The notes: generated by a model from the letters alone, not told the origin. 64,000 bases of DNA from Flavobacteriales bacterium (GCA_012269745.1 JAAXJR010000009.1:6014-70013); one strand, 5' to 3'; positions 54,617 through 63,700 are shown, counted from the first letter of the stretch. Made by a program: numbers and translations.

Positions 54617-54635
54617 TTTGGACTATTTAGTAACC
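54617..54635 (-). repeat. 19-bp operator-like element, copy B
   Basis: The + strand reads TTTGGACTATTTAGTAACC, same orientation as copy A, 46 bp from it (start to start). It contains the longer dyad ACTA-TT-TAGT. It lies between menD stop (54668) and the H-NOX gene, where a promoter would be; a single imperfect -7 candidate TATGTTTC lies between the copies on the reverse strand. Confidence 0.55.
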
Positions 54636-54667
54636 GATAAGTGTTTATACTTACCTATAATTGAAAA

Positions 54668-56206
54668 TCAATTCAACTTCTTCAGCGCTGCAAAGGCCTC
54701 GCTGTTCTTACCTTCCACGGTGAGCACCTCTACTAAAGTGCTTTTAGCATTTTTCAGTTCACTCAGATTTTGCACAACCTCACTACGACAATCGTAGGCT
54801 AGTGCAAGAGTGGCAATGTCCACCTCTTGATAATTGGCGTAAACCGCCTGTGCTGCCTCAGAAGTCTGTGATGTACCTGGAAGCCAATTAAAAATTTCTC
54901 CAACACAATTATTGATCACAAATACTCGAAGGTTATCTAAATCCTTAAGATGCATCAATCCATTGCTGTCGTAGAGAAAGCTCTGATCTCCTATGATAAG
55001 CACATGATTCTTCTCTGGACTTACTCGAGCCGCTCCAATAGCCGTGCTTAAAGTACCGTCAATACCACTAACACCACGGTTACAATAGACTGGGCCTTCA
55101 TGCAAGAAATAGCTCAAATAGCGAGGAATAGAACTGTTCCCTAAATGAAGCACGTCATCTGCAGATAAAGATTGGATGATAGCTCTGATCGCGAGCGCAT
55201 CCGACCATGGAAGATCTGGGATTTTGAGTGGCTTTTCTTCTATTTTCAGAAAACTGCACGTCGACCAGCTTTTCAAATCTTGAAGTGAAACTCTCCACGA
55301 GATAAAACTTAGTGCGTCACTTACGTTCCACGCTTGGTAAGGATCATGATGAATGTGAACCTTCAAATTCAATTTTCTCACGTGAAACTTAGGAAATTTG
55401 CTCATCCATTGACCGCCAAAGGAAAGCAACCCGTCAAATTCATGGTGAACCAATTCATCAATATTCACACAATTTTCTTCCCCTAACAAACCACTCAATG
55501 GATCCACAAACCACGTGGCGTTGGAGGAAGAAATCAAACCTGAGTATTTTACAAATGCTGCATCCTCAGGGCGTAATTGACCACAAACTATGGCCACCTT
55601 TTGGCAGGTATTTAACGGAGATAAATCTACAGGCTTAGCCTTTGGAACCGTGTACTCCTGAAATTCTAAAGATTCTATACTTTCCACCTGACCATATAAT
55701 GGCTCATCGAAATGGATGTTGATATGTACAGGCTCTCTCAACACCGTCAAACAATGATGGAGTTGCTCAAAGACTTGTTTAAACTCGTCTGCCGTGGTGC
55801 TTTCATCGAAAGACGCAGAAAACCCAATATGGGCATCAAAAAAATCCGTTTGCTCACAGGTTTGCCCCTCTCCTTTACCTATTCTATCTACCGGGCGATC
55901 AGCTGTAATAAGCACAATCGGGATTTTGCTATAATAGGCTTCTAGAACAGCTGGGTAATAATTCGCCAAAGCGCTACCTGAGGTGCAGCACACCCCAACA
56001 ATGTTACCGGTCATCAAAGAGGCCCCAATGGCTTGAAAAGCCGCACTGCGCTCGTCCAATACGGTATTGTGCTCGATACCTGGATGCGCCGTTCCTGCAA
56101 TAATTAATGGTGTATTTCTAGATCCTGGAGAAAAAATAAGGCGTTGCATACCCACTTGTGCGAGTGCATCTAGGGTCCAATGTGCTATAGCCTTATCCGA
56201 GGTCAT
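54668..56206 (-). CDS. menD: 2-Succinyl-5-enolpyruvyl-6-hydroxy-3-cyclohexene-1-carboxylate synthase
   Basis: MenD joins isochorismate and 2-oxoglutarate with thiamine diphosphate. The 512-aa protein has the ThDP-activating Glu in VLDERSAAF, SPGSRNTPL at the start, an HINIHFDEPLY stretch and the Mg/diphosphate segment (IIGDQSFLYDSNGL). It overlaps menF by 14 bp at its start. The gap to the next gene (97 bp) holds the paired elements before H-NOX, so menD may end its transcription unit. Confidence 0.95.
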   Translation of the reverse strand: MTSDKAIAHWTLDALAQVGMQRLIFSPGSRNTPLIIAGTAHPGIEHNTVLDERSAAFQAIGASLMTGNIVGVCCTSGSALANYYPAVLEAYYSKIPIVLITADRPVDRIGKGEGQTCEQTDFFDAHIGFSASFDESTTADEFKQVFEQLHHCLTVLREPVHINIHFDEPLYGQVESIESLEFQEYTVPKAKPVDLSPLNTCQKVAIVCGQLRPEDAAFVKYSGLISSSNATWFVDPLSGLLGEENCVNIDELVHHEFDGLLSFGGQWMSKFPKFHVRKLNLKVHIHHDPYQAWNVSDALSFISWRVSLQDLKSWSTCSFLKIEEKPLKIPDLPWSDALAIRAIIQSLSADDVLHLGNSSIPRYLSYFLHEGPVYCNRGVSGIDGTLSTAIGAARVSPEKNHVLIIGDQSFLYDSNGLMHLKDLDNLRVFVINNCVGEIFNWLPGTSQTSEAAQAVYANYQEVDIATLALAYDCRSEVVQNLSELKNAKSTLVEVLTVEGKNSEAFAALKKLN

Positions 56207-57155
56207 CTATTTGAATTAATTCCTTTAATGCGGAAATTTTGTGTTGAGTTTCCATCCACTCGTCCAAAGGTACACTGTCTTTGGTTATGCCACCACCAGC
56301 ATAAAATTGGACCCCGTTTGAAAACCATTGCATAGTTCTCAGCAAAACTGTTGCATGCACATTATCCTCAAACAATCCCAAGTAACCTGCATAAAGTGAT
56401 CGGTCATACCCCTCCAATTGCTCAATTAATTCTTGCGCTTTTACGGAAGGTGAGCCACAAATGGCAGGCGTTGGATGCAACTCTTCCGCTGCTGCCTTCG
56501 GGTCCAATTCTAGATTGTCAGTATTGACCCATGTTAGCAGATGCTCTACAGGTCCAGCACTGAATGTGCTTTGTTTATCCCTAGTGATCTTGCCACCAAA
56601 TTCTTTTAGACTCTTATGGACCTCCTTTGTGACAAATTTTTGCTCTTCAAGCTCCTTTTGACCCCAATGAGTAGTGCCTTTAAGTCGAGTTCCTGCCAAA
56701 GACATACTTCTATACCCCTGAGCAGAGCTCTCAAGTAGAACTTCAGGAGAAGCGCCCATCCAAGAACCGAACTGCTCATGCTTCAAAGCGAAAACTGTGC
56801 ACGAAGGGTAATTCTCTAGTAGCTTTTCAAATGTTAATTTTGGATTTGCGCCAGGACGATCCCAGAAGAGCCTACGGCTTAAAACGACCTTTTGAACGGT
56901 GTGTTTTTGAATCTCTGAAATAGCACCTGTCACCATTTCCTGGTATTCTGAAGCACTTTTATTTTCAGAAGCGTCGTTAACACTGGCTGAAAATGAATCC
57001 CAAAAAGTGGCATCAATTTCTACGTCATTTGATTGAAAATAGCTCACATCTCCTTTGAAACCACGTAGAACCAAATTTGCAGCATCAACCGAGGTTTCCT
57101 CGCAGTGAAGACTCCGGAGTGGTTGGTTGGGAATGCGAAGTAGTACCTCGAGCAT
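56193..57155 (-). CDS. menF: Isochorismate synthase
   Basis: MenF isomerises chorismate to isochorismate. The 320-aa protein has the C-terminal chorismate-binding domain: QKVVLSRRLFWDR, GASPEVLLE, MSLAGTRLKG, EELHPTPAICGSP and YAGYLGLFE. It lacks most of the N-terminal half of E. coli MenF (431 aa), as is usual in Bacteroidota. Start overlaps the thioesterase stop (TAATG) and its end overlaps menD by 14 bp. Confidence 0.93.
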   Translation of the reverse strand: MLEVLLRIPNQPLRSLHCEETSVDAANLVLRGFKGDVSYFQSNDVEIDATFWDSFSASVNDASENKSASEYQEMVTGAISEIQKHTVQKVVLSRRLFWDRPGANPKLTFEKLLENYPSCTVFALKHEQFGSWMGASPEVLLESSAQGYRSMSLAGTRLKGTTHWGQKELEEQKFVTKEVHKSLKEFGGKITRDKQSTFSAGPVEHLLTWVNTDNLELDPKAAAEELHPTPAICGSPSVKAQELIEQLEGYDRSLYAGYLGLFEDNVHATVLLRTMQWFSNGVQFYAGGGITKDSVPLDEWMETQHKISALKELIQIDDLG

Positions 57156-57589
57156 TATTTGCGTTGTTTAACGAAGTTTAAAAGCTTGACCATTGAGATT
57201 AAATCGCCACTTTCATTTTCCACACGAATGTGGTACAAATGAGAACTTTTACCATGATGAACACACTCAGCGGTCGCTGTAAGTATTCCAGTGCGCGCAC
57301 TTTTGAGATGATTCGCAGAAATTTCAGCGCCAACTGCCATTTCTTTTTCAGGGTCAATCAGCATTTGAGAAGCAGCCGAGCCAACACTTTCAGCGAGGGC
57401 TACAGTAGCCCCTCCATGCAATATTCGCATCGGTTGGTATACACGCGAATCAACTGGCATAGTGGCAACTAGCTTACCCGTGAGAGGGTCAGCGTCCACG
57501 TATTTAATGTTAAGCGTCTCCATGAGTGTGTCTTTAGAAAGACGGTTCATGGTTTCTAAAACTTGCTCCTTGGTTGGCGTGTTTTTCAT
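57155..57589 (-). CDS. Hotdog-fold acyl-CoA thioesterase, probable DHNA-CoA hydrolase
   Basis: From ATG 57589 the 144-aa protein has the PaaI/MenI-type hotdog domain: MRILHGGATVALAESVGSAAS (Glu acting as general base, helix capping the active site) and ANHLKSARTG. Its position, first in the menF-menD transcript and joined to menF by TAATG, suggests it hydrolyses 1,4-dihydroxy-2-naphthoyl-CoA, but PaaI members also act on phenylacetyl-CoA. Earlier in-frame starts (57787) would cross the thrS promoter and are rejected. Confidence 0.88.
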   Translation of the reverse strand: MKNTPTKEQVLETMNRLSKDTLMETLNIKYVDADPLTGKLVATMPVDSRVYQPMRILHGGATVALAESVGSAASQMLIDPEKEMAVGAEISANHLKSARTGILTATAECVHHGKSSHLYHIRVENESGDLISMVKLLNFVKQRK

Positions 57590-57661
57590 TAGGGCTAAAT
57601 TACTATCGAAATATGGTTTATAAAATCGGTTCGAAAAAAACATCAAATGCCGACGAACACT

Positions 57662-57669
57662 TAAATTTG
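57662..57669 (+). promoter_or_regulatory. -7 element upstream of thrS
   Basis: TAAATTTG, a perfect TAnnTTTG, lies 31 nt before the thrS ATG in the 111-bp divergent gap. No TTG at consensus distance. No T-box-like structure is apparent. Confidence 0.45.
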
Positions 57670-57700
57670 CGCTCTTAGTCATAACACAAAAAGAGTAAAA

Positions 57701-59629
57701 ATGATTACTGTAACGTTCCCAGACGGAAATCAGAGATCCTACGAGCAGGGCACAACAGCCATGGATGTTGCGAAAAGTATCTCTCACGGTCTTGCTAGAA
57801 ATATCTTATCGGGCAGCTACGACGGACAAACCATTGAGTTGAACGATGAATTGACGCACGACGGTACGCTACAGTTTTTTACCTGGAATGATGCAAAGGG
57901 CAAAGAGGCCTTCTGGCACAGTTCTGCGCACGTCCTAGCACAGGCTATCCTCCACTTCTATCCGAATGCCCAGTTAACCATTGGCCCGGCTATTGAGAAA
58001 GGATTCTACTACGATGTAGATTTCGGAGAAGAAAGCATCGGTGAAGGGGATTTTGCGAAGATTGAAAAGCAGATGCTCGAATTTGCTCGTGCGAAATCTG
58101 AATTCAAGCTACGTCCTGTGACCAAAGCAGAAGCCCTAGAGGTGTACAAGGACAATCCGTACAAAACGGAATTAATCTCGAACCTTGAAGACGGCACCAT
58201 TACCTTCTGTGACCATGCAGATTTTACCGACCTCTGTCGTGGTGGACACATTCCGCACACTGGTTATATCAAAGCTGTGAAGATTATGAACGTTGCTGGA
58301 GCCTACTGGCGAGGTGATGAAAACAATCCTCAGTTGACTCGTGTCTACGGTATTTCTTTCCAAAAGGCTGGTGAACTCAAGGAATACCTGGAGTTGCTAG
58401 AAGAAGCGAAGAAAAGAGACCATAGAAAACTCGGGAAAGAGCTTGAGCTGTTCACTTTCTCTCAACGCGTAGGTCAAGGTCTTCCATTGTGGTTGCCGAA
58501 AGGTGCGGCGCTTCGTGAGCGTTTGGAAAATTTCCTGAAGCGTGCACAAAAGAAAGCAGGTTACGACGGTGTGATTACACCGCACATTGGAAACAAAGAA
58601 TTGTACGTTTGTTCTGGACACTACGCCAAATACGGTAAAGACAGTTTCCAGCCGATCAATACACCGGAAGAGGGCGAAGAGTACTTGCTCAAACCGATGA
58701 ATTGTCCGCACCACTGTGAGTTGTACAAAGCAACACCGAAATCGTACAAAGAACTACCTGTACGCTTTGCCGAATTTGGAACCGTATACCGTTATGAGCA
58801 AAGTGGTGAATTGCATGGATTAACACGCGTTCGCGGCTTTACTCAGGACGATGCACACATTTTCTGTACACCCGACCAGCTCAAGGATGAGTTTAAGAAT
58901 GTAATTGACCTTGTTTTGTACATCTTCAAAACATTAGATTTCACAGATTACGTAGCCCAAGTGAGCTTGCGTGATCCTGAGAAACCCGAAAAATACATTG
59001 GCTCGGACGAAAACTGGATGAAGGCGGAAAGCGCTATTATTGAAGCAGCTGACGAGAAAGGTTTAAATACTGTTGTGGAATACGGTGAAGCAGCCTTCTA
59101 CGGTCCTAAGCTCGATTTCATGGTGAAAGATGCTCTAGGCAGAAGCTGGCAGCTAGGAACTATTCAGGTAGATTACAACCTTCCGGAACGTTTCGAGCTC
59201 GAATACAAAGGTTCAGATAATGAGAGCCATCGTCCTGTGATGATTCACCGTGCACCATTCGGCTCTATGGAGCGCTTTGTAGCTGTATTGCTTGAACACT
59301 GTGGTGGTAATTTCCCGTTGTGGTTGACTCCAGAACAAGTGAAGATTTTACCGGTTAGTGATAAATACAATGAGCACGCCCGAGAAATAGCACAATTCCT
59401 AGAAATTTCCGATATTCGCGCCCTCGTAGATGATCGTAACGAAAAGATTGGCAGGAAGATACGCGATGCGGAAGTGACCAAGATTCCTTACATGTTGATT
59501 GTCGGCGAGAAAGAAGCCACAAGCGGTGAACTAAGTGTTCGTCGTCACGGCCAGGGAGATTTGGGAACAATGACCCGTGAAGAATTTGTAAAAAGTATTG
59601 AGGATGAAATTTCTCAATTAATTGATTAA
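57701..59629 (+). CDS. thrS: Threonine--tRNA ligase
   Basis: The 642-aa class II synthetase has an N-terminal TGS domain ([17 protein letters not shown]), the editing domain with [12 protein letters not shown] and [15 protein letters not shown], the zinc-binding core ([36 protein letters not shown]), and an anticodon-binding domain from about residue 540. Full length. First gene of thrS-infC-rpmI-rplT, as in many bacteria. Confidence 0.97.
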   Translation: MITVTFPDGNQRSYEQGTTAMDVAKSISHGLARNILSGSYDGQTIELNDELTHDGTLQFFTWNDAKGKEAFWHSSAHVLAQAILHFYPNAQLTIGPAIEKGFYYDVDFGEESIGEGDFAKIEKQMLEFARAKSEFKLRPVTKAEALEVYKDNPYKTELISNLEDGTITFCDHADFTDLCRGGHIPHTGYIKAVKIMNVAGAYWRGDENNPQLTRVYGISFQKAGELKEYLELLEEAKKRDHRKLGKELELFTFSQRVGQGLPLWLPKGAALRERLENFLKRAQKKAGYDGVITPHIGNKELYVCSGHYAKYGKDSFQPINTPEEGEEYLLKPMNCPHHCELYKATPKSYKELPVRFAEFGTVYRYEQSGELHGLTRVRGFTQDDAHIFCTPDQLKDEFKNVIDLVLYIFKTLDFTDYVAQVSLRDPEKPEKYIGSDENWMKAESAIIEAADEKGLNTVVEYGEAAFYGPKLDFMVKDALGRSWQLGTIQVDYNLPERFELEYKGSDNESHRPVMIHRAPFGSMERFVAVLLEHCGGNFPLWLTPEQVKILPVSDKYNEHAREIAQFLEISDIRALVDDRNEKIGRKIRDAEVTKIPYMLIVGEKEATSGELSVRRHGQGDLGTMTREEFVKSIEDEISQLID

Positions 59630-59656
59630 TAGTAGTTTAACTAAAAGAACCGAACA

Positions 59657-60199
59657 CTGAGAAGAGGTAAAAGAAAGCAGCCAAAAGAGAAACTAGCTGC
59701 AAACCACAGAACAAACGAACGCATCCGCGTTCCTAAAATTCGCTTGGTAGGTGATAACGTAGAACCTGGTGTTTACGATACACGTCAAGCGAAACGCATG
59801 GCTGAAGATATGGATTTGGATTTGGTGGAGATTTCGCCTAAAGCTGATCCACCGGTGTGTAAAATCATCGATTACAGCAAATTCATGTACGATCAGCGCA
59901 AAAAGCAGAAAGAACTTGCTGCCAAAGCTGTGAAAGTGGTGATTAAAGAGATTCGTTTCGGACCAAATACCTCAGATCACGATTACGAGTTCAAGAAAAA
60001 GCATGCCATCGAATTCTTGCAGAGCGGTGCTAAAGTGAAAGCATTCGTATTCTTCCGTGGACGTTCGATCGTGTTTAAAGAGCAAGGTGAAATCTTACTC
60101 CTACGTCTCGCCCAAGATTTGGAAGAGTACGGTAAAGTAGAGCACATGCCGTCCATGGATGGTAAGAAGATGAACATCACTATTGCTCCTAAGAAATAG
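59657..60199 (+). CDS. infC: Translation initiation factor IF-3 with a probable CTG start
   Basis: IF-3 keeps ribosomal subunits apart and proofreads start codons. The reading frame is open from 59645 (TAA at 59642) and runs through [25 protein letters not shown], so the conserved N-terminal domain begins well before the TTG at 59744. The best initiation codon is CTG at 59657 ([12 protein letters not shown]), giving 180 aa, the normal length; no ATG or GTG exists in frame. Non-AUG starts of infC mediate autoregulation in E. coli (AUU). C-terminal domain [25 protein letters not shown] is intact. 29 nt precede rpmI. Confidence 0.85.
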   Translation: MRRGKRKQPKEKLAANHRTNERIRVPKIRLVGDNVEPGVYDTRQAKRMAEDMDLDLVEISPKADPPVCKIIDYSKFMYDQRKKQKELAAKAVKVVIKEIRFGPNTSDHDYEFKKKHAIEFLQSGAKVKAFVFFRGRSIVFKEQGEILLLRLAQDLEEYGKVEHMPSMDGKKMNITIAPKK

Positions 60200-60228
60200 A
60201 AGTTACTCCAAATAAATACAGTTGAATC

Positions 60229-60426
60229 ATGCCAAAGATGAAAACTAAATCCAGTGCAAAGAAGCGTTTTAAGCTGACAGGTTCTGGTAAGATCAAAAGA
60301 AAGCACGCTTTCAAGTCACACATCTTGACAAAGAAAGCAACTGATCAGAAGCGTCGTTTGACGAAATCTGGTTTGGTTTCTGATTCTGATGAGAAAAACA
60401 TCAAGAATCAATTGGGAATGAAGTAA
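60229..60426 (+). CDS. rpmI: Ribosomal protein bL35
   Basis: The 65-aa basic protein has the L35 consensus: [43 protein letters not shown]. It is a 50S component, in the conserved infC-rpmI-rplT order. The gap to rplT is 86 bp and holds a structured element. Confidence 0.97.
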   Translation: MPKMKTKSSAKKRFKLTGSGKIKRKHAFKSHILTKKATDQKRRLTKSGLVSDSDEKNIKNQLGMK

Positions 60427-60450
60427 TTCCCAGAGTTAGTTAATAACCCT

Positions 60451-60496
60451 GTGCTCGGTAACTAAACCTTCTTGAAATAGTGGAAGTACCGCTCAC
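60451..60496 (+). promoter_or_regulatory. Structured leader upstream of rplT
   Basis: GTG-CT-CGGTA-A-CT (60451-60463) pairs with AG-TACCG-CT-CAC (60485-60496): 10 pairs with a CT/CT internal loop and one bulged A, capped by a 21-nt loop that can pair again (CC/GG, TTC/GAA). It ends 16 nt before the rplT ATG. Candidate L20 autoregulatory site by position; not a known named motif to me. Confidence 0.5.
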
Positions 60497-60512
60497 AAAA
60501 AATTAAACAATT

Positions 60513-60857
60513 ATGCCACGTTCAGTAAATGCTGTAGCTTCTAGAGAGCGCAGAAAAAAATTGATGAAGCACGCCAAAGGGTACTTTGGTCGTCGCAAAA
60601 ACGTTTGGACGGTAGCTAAGAATGCTGTTGAGAAAGGTCTTCAGTACGCTTACCGCGACCGTAAGAACAAGAAACGCACGTTCCGCGCATTGTGGATTCA
60701 GCGTATTAACGCTGGTGCACGTATGCACGGTATGTCTTACTCACAATTCATGGGTAAGGTGAAAAAAGCGAACATTGAATTGAACCGTAAGGTTTTGGCG
60801 GATTTAGCCATGAACCACCCTGAAGCGTTCAAAGCGATCGTAGATAAGGTGAAGTAA
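60513..60857 (+). CDS. rplT: Ribosomal protein bL20
   Basis: The 114-aa protein has the L20 signature block [51 protein letters not shown]20 is needed for early 50S assembly and in several bacteria represses its own operon. Last gene of thrS-infC-rpmI-rplT, followed by a strong terminator. Confidence 0.97.
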   Translation: MPRSVNAVASRERRKKLMKHAKGYFGRRKNVWTVAKNAVEKGLQYAYRDRKNKKRTFRALWIQRINAGARMHGMSYSQFMGKVKKANIELNRKVLADLAMNHPEAFKAIVDKVK

Positions 60858-60876
60858 TAATCTTTGGAGTTAACTT

Positions 60877-60910
60877 AAAAACGCCTCGTTCCTTTGGAGC
60901 GGGGCGTTTT
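60877..60910. terminator. Intrinsic terminator between rplT and the convergent ABC ATPase gene
   Basis: AAAACGCCTC (60877-60886) pairs with GGGGCGTTTT (60901-60910) with one T:G, and GTTCC/GGAGC continue the stem to a TTT loop. T/A tracts on both sides make it usable in both directions. Confidence 0.85.
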
Positions 60911-60921
60911 ACTTTTAAAGA

Positions 60922-61818
60922 CTATTTAGAAATAAGTCGGTGTCCTTGGAAATTGTAGAGGCGCATCTCCCCTTTTGGCAAAGGAATAGTCTCTATAACC
61001 TCCGTGTCCAATTCCGGTAATTCGTGCGCATAACACCACTTGTAATCACCATTACTTCGCCAGTTGCCCGGCAGCTCTACCTCTTTTGGAACGACATTAA
61101 TATAATCGAACAAGCCCGCGATCTCGTGATGGACAGGTTCTGCTATGATTTCATTGGGCCTGCCCTGCTGTACTAGTTTGCCGCCACGGATTACCCAGAG
61201 GGTATCGGCAACAAAGAGTGCATCGGCTGGGTCGTGAAGCACCAATAGTGCCGCACAGCCTTCGCGTTTAATCATAGCTTTAAAGTCCATCAAAATGAGC
61301 GACTTCGTCCTCAAGTCCAGCTGCGCCAAACTCTCGTCCATCAATAGTACCGGTGGACTTCCTGCCATTGCCTTGGCTATACTCACACGCTGACGCTGAC
61401 CGCCACTGAGGGTTCGCACCTTTTGACCGCTGTAAGCTTGCAAGTGCATTGCAGCCTTGAGCTCTTCGACACGCGCCAGCTTGTCTTCCGGGTCCATCCT
61501 AAGAATATGATGACCGATATTGTCTTCGAGGCTGAGCATACTTTGTAAATCGTCCAGCTGAGGTACCCATCCCGCCTTCGTCTCATCAAGAACCAAGCGC
61601 TTCTTGCGCGTTTCTACCTCCTTTCCGGCAATAATGACCTTTCCGTCTCCAGGATCCAACTCTCCGCGCAAAAGACGCATCAAAGTGCTCTTACCCGCAC
61701 CTGAGGGACCAACGATCACTACAATCTCCCCTGGAGCAATAGAAGCATTGCCAAAATCAAATTTTAGCTCGTCGTATGCGAAGCGTAATTCTTGGAATTC
61801 TAAGAGTGGTTGTGCCAT
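60922..61818 (-). CDS. ABC transporter ATP-binding protein without adjacent permease
   Basis: From ATG 61818 the 298-aa ATPase has Walker A GPSGAGKST, signature LSGGQRQRVSIAKA, Walker B LLMDES and H-loop VLHDPADAL. The last 80 residues form an extra domain ending KGEMRLYNFQGHRLISK, like a TOBE/regulatory tail but not clearly a known one. A TTG at 61833 would add five residues and overlap the lpd terminator, so ATG is preferred. No membrane or binding-protein gene is adjacent; the transported substrate is unknown. Confidence 0.85.
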   Translation of the reverse strand: MAQPLLEFQELRFAYDELKFDFGNASIAPGEIVVIVGPSGAGKSTLMRLLRGELDPGDGKVIIAGKEVETRKKRLVLDETKAGWVPQLDDLQSMLSLEDNIGHHILRMDPEDKLARVEELKAAMHLQAYSGQKVRTLSGGQRQRVSIAKAMAGSPPVLLMDESLAQLDLRTKSLILMDFKAMIKREGCAALLVLHDPADALFVADTLWVIRGGKLVQQGRPNEIIAEPVHHEIAGLFDYINVVPKEVELPGNWRSNGDYKWCYAHELPELDTEVIETIPLPKGEMRLYNFQGHRLISK

Positions 61819-61831
61819 ATGGGGAAGTAAC

Positions 61832-61861
61832 AAAAAAACCGCCCCAAGGTTGGGGCGGTTT
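61832..61861 (-). terminator. Intrinsic terminator after lpd
   Basis: On the reverse strand AACCGCCCCAA pairs with TTGGGGCGGTT around a CC loop and is followed by seven T residues. It ends the lpd gene and lies 14 nt before the ABC ATPase start. Confidence 0.85.
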
Positions 61862-61883
61862 GAAACTATTTAATAAGCTCTTC

Positions 61884-63272
61884 TTACAAGTGGATTACCT
61901 CGTCGTAAGCAGCTGCTGTTGCCTCCATAAACGCCTCACTGAGGGTTGGGTGTGGGTGAACAGCTTTCAAAATCTCATGACCAGTAGTCTCTAGCTTACG
62001 CGCTAATACAGCCTCAGCAATCATCTCAGTTACGTTTGAACCGATCATGTGTGCACCGAGTAATTCGCCGTACTTCGCATCAAAGATTACCTTGATAAAA
62101 CCGTCTTTGTGGCCTGAAGCAGATGCCTTACCTGAAGCAGAGAATGGGAACTTACCTACTTTAAGATCGTAACCCGCTTCTTTTGCCGCTTTCTCAGTCA
62201 TACCTACAGAGGCTACTTCAGGGAAACAGTACGTACACCCTGGGATGTTACCGTAATCTAAAGGCTCTACGTTGTGACCCGCGATTTTCTCAACACAAAG
62301 GATACCTTCAGCAGAAGCCACGTGTGCCAATGCTGGCCCCTTCACGATATCACCAATGGCGTAGTATCCAGGAACGGTAGTCTGGTAGTAATCGTTGACC
62401 ATAACACGACCGCGATCTGTTGCGATTCCAACATCTTCAAGGCCTATACCTTCAATGTTTGGCGCAATACCCACAGCAGAAAGAACGATATCAGCATCCA
62501 GTACCTCTTCACCTTTCTTCGTTTTAACCGTCACCTTACAACCGTCGCCTGAGGTATCTACCCCAGTTACTTCAGAGCTCGTCATCACTTTAATGCCGCT
62601 CTTCTTGAATGTACGCTCAAGCTGCTTGCTTACTTCCTCATCTTCCAATGGAACGATGTTCGGTAAGTATTCTACCACTGTTACATCAGTGCCCATGCTG
62701 TTGTAGAAGTACGCGAATTCGATGCCGATAGCACCAGAACCTACAACCACCAATTTCTCAGGCTGCTTGTCCAAAGTCATTGCTTGGCGGTAACCAATGA
62801 TTTTCTTACCGTCTTGTGGCAATGATGGAAGCTCACGCGAACGAGCACCAGTTGCGATGATGATGTGGTTTGCAGAATATACAGTCTCTTTACCGTCCTC
62901 AGCAGTTACTGCCACTTTCTTTCCTGGCTGTACCTTACCGAATCCGTCGATGACTGTGATTTTGTTTTTCTTCATCAAGAATTGGACACCGCCGCTCATA
63001 CCGTTGGCCACCTGACGTGAACGATTTACTACAGCGTTGAAATCCTTGTCGTATTCGCTTACCTTGATACCAAAGTCTTCTGCGTGCTTCACGTATTCAA
63101 ATACTTGAGCACTCTTTAGTAGAGCTTTAGTAGGGATACAACCCCAGTTAAGACAAACGCCTCCTAGATTTTCTTTTTCTACTACAGCGGTTTTCAGTCC
63201 CAACTGCGATGCACGAATTGCGGTTACATAACCACCCGGACCTGAGCCCACTACAATTACGTCAAAATCCAT
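61884..63272 (-). CDS. lpdA: Dihydrolipoyl dehydrogenase
   Basis: The 462-aa FAD enzyme (E3) reoxidises dihydrolipoamide in 2-oxoacid dehydrogenase or glycine cleavage complexes. It has the FAD loop VGSGPGGY (8-15), redox disulfide Cys40/Cys45 in GGVCLNWGCIPTKAL, the NAD loop VVGSGAIGIEF, and the active-site His in AVHPHPTLSEA near the C-terminus. Complex partners E1/E2 are not in the window. Single gene closed by its own terminator. Confidence 0.96.
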   Translation of the reverse strand: MDFDVIVVGSGPGGYVTAIRASQLGLKTAVVEKENLGGVCLNWGCIPTKALLKSAQVFEYVKHAEDFGIKVSEYDKDFNAVVNRSRQVANGMSGGVQFLMKKNKITVIDGFGKVQPGKKVAVTAEDGKETVYSANHIIIATGARSRELPSLPQDGKKIIGYRQAMTLDKQPEKLVVVGSGAIGIEFAYFYNSMGTDVTVVEYLPNIVPLEDEEVSKQLERTFKKSGIKVMTSSEVTGVDTSGDGCKVTVKTKKGEEVLDADIVLSAVGIAPNIEGIGLEDVGIATDRGRVMVNDYYQTTVPGYYAIGDIVKGPALAHVASAEGILCVEKIAGHNVEPLDYGNIPGCTYCFPEVASVGMTEKAAKEAGYDLKVGKFPFSASGKASASGHKDGFIKVIFDAKYGELLGAHMIGSNVTEMIAEAVLARKLETTGHEILKAVHPHPTLSEAFMEATAAAYDEVIHL

Positions 63273-63316
63273 TTCTGATGTGTTTAAAATGAGGGTGCAA
63301 TTTAATACCCAATTCC

Positions 63317-63700
63317 TTAACTCTTACGGACTGCAATGCAGGATATCTCCACATTCACATTTTTAGGCAAAGTTTTTACCGCGACCGTCTCTCTTGCAGG
63401 GTACGGTGGGCTGAAATGACGCGCGTACACCTCGTTCACCTTTGGAAAATCGTCCATGCTGCTCAAGAAAATAGAGGTCTTCACGACGTTGTTGAAATCG
63501 GACCCCGCGGCTAAAAGGACGGCCTGAAGATTACACATAACGCGCTCAGTCTCTTTCTCAATGTTATCCAACTCCAGCTCACCTGTGTGCGGGTCCATGG
63601 CAATTTGACCCGAGGTGAATATCATGTTTCCAACCTCTACACCTGCACTATATGGGCCAATAGCCGGTGCCAAGCCCTTGCCTTCAATTGCTTTTTTCAT
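63317..63700 (-). CDS. RidA family reactive intermediate deaminase
   Basis: The 127-aa protein is a RidA/YjgF trimer subunit: GLAPAIGPYSAGVEVGNMIFTSGQIAMDP, the catalytic Arg in VMCNLQAVLLAAGSDFNNVVKTSIFL, and PPYPARETVAVKTLPKNVNVEISCIAV at the end. It hydrolyses enamine/imine by-products of PLP enzymes. Start overlaps the upstream DUF1801 gene's end by 17 bp. Confidence 0.95.
   Translation of the reverse strand: MKKAIEGKGLAPAIGPYSAGVEVGNMIFTSGQIAMDPHTGELELDNIEKETERVMCNLQAVLLAAGSDFNNVVKTSIFLSSMDDFPKVNEVYARHFSPPYPARETVAVKTLPKNVNVEISCIAVRKS

Noticed and set aside
57590-57700. T-box or threonine-sensing leader before thrS
   Set aside because: The gap is only 111 bp with no T-box motif or terminator; only a -7 element is supported.
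59744-59746. TTG as infC start
   Set aside because: It would remove the conserved IF-3 N-terminal segment ([13 protein letters not shown]) that is clearly encoded upstream in the same frame.
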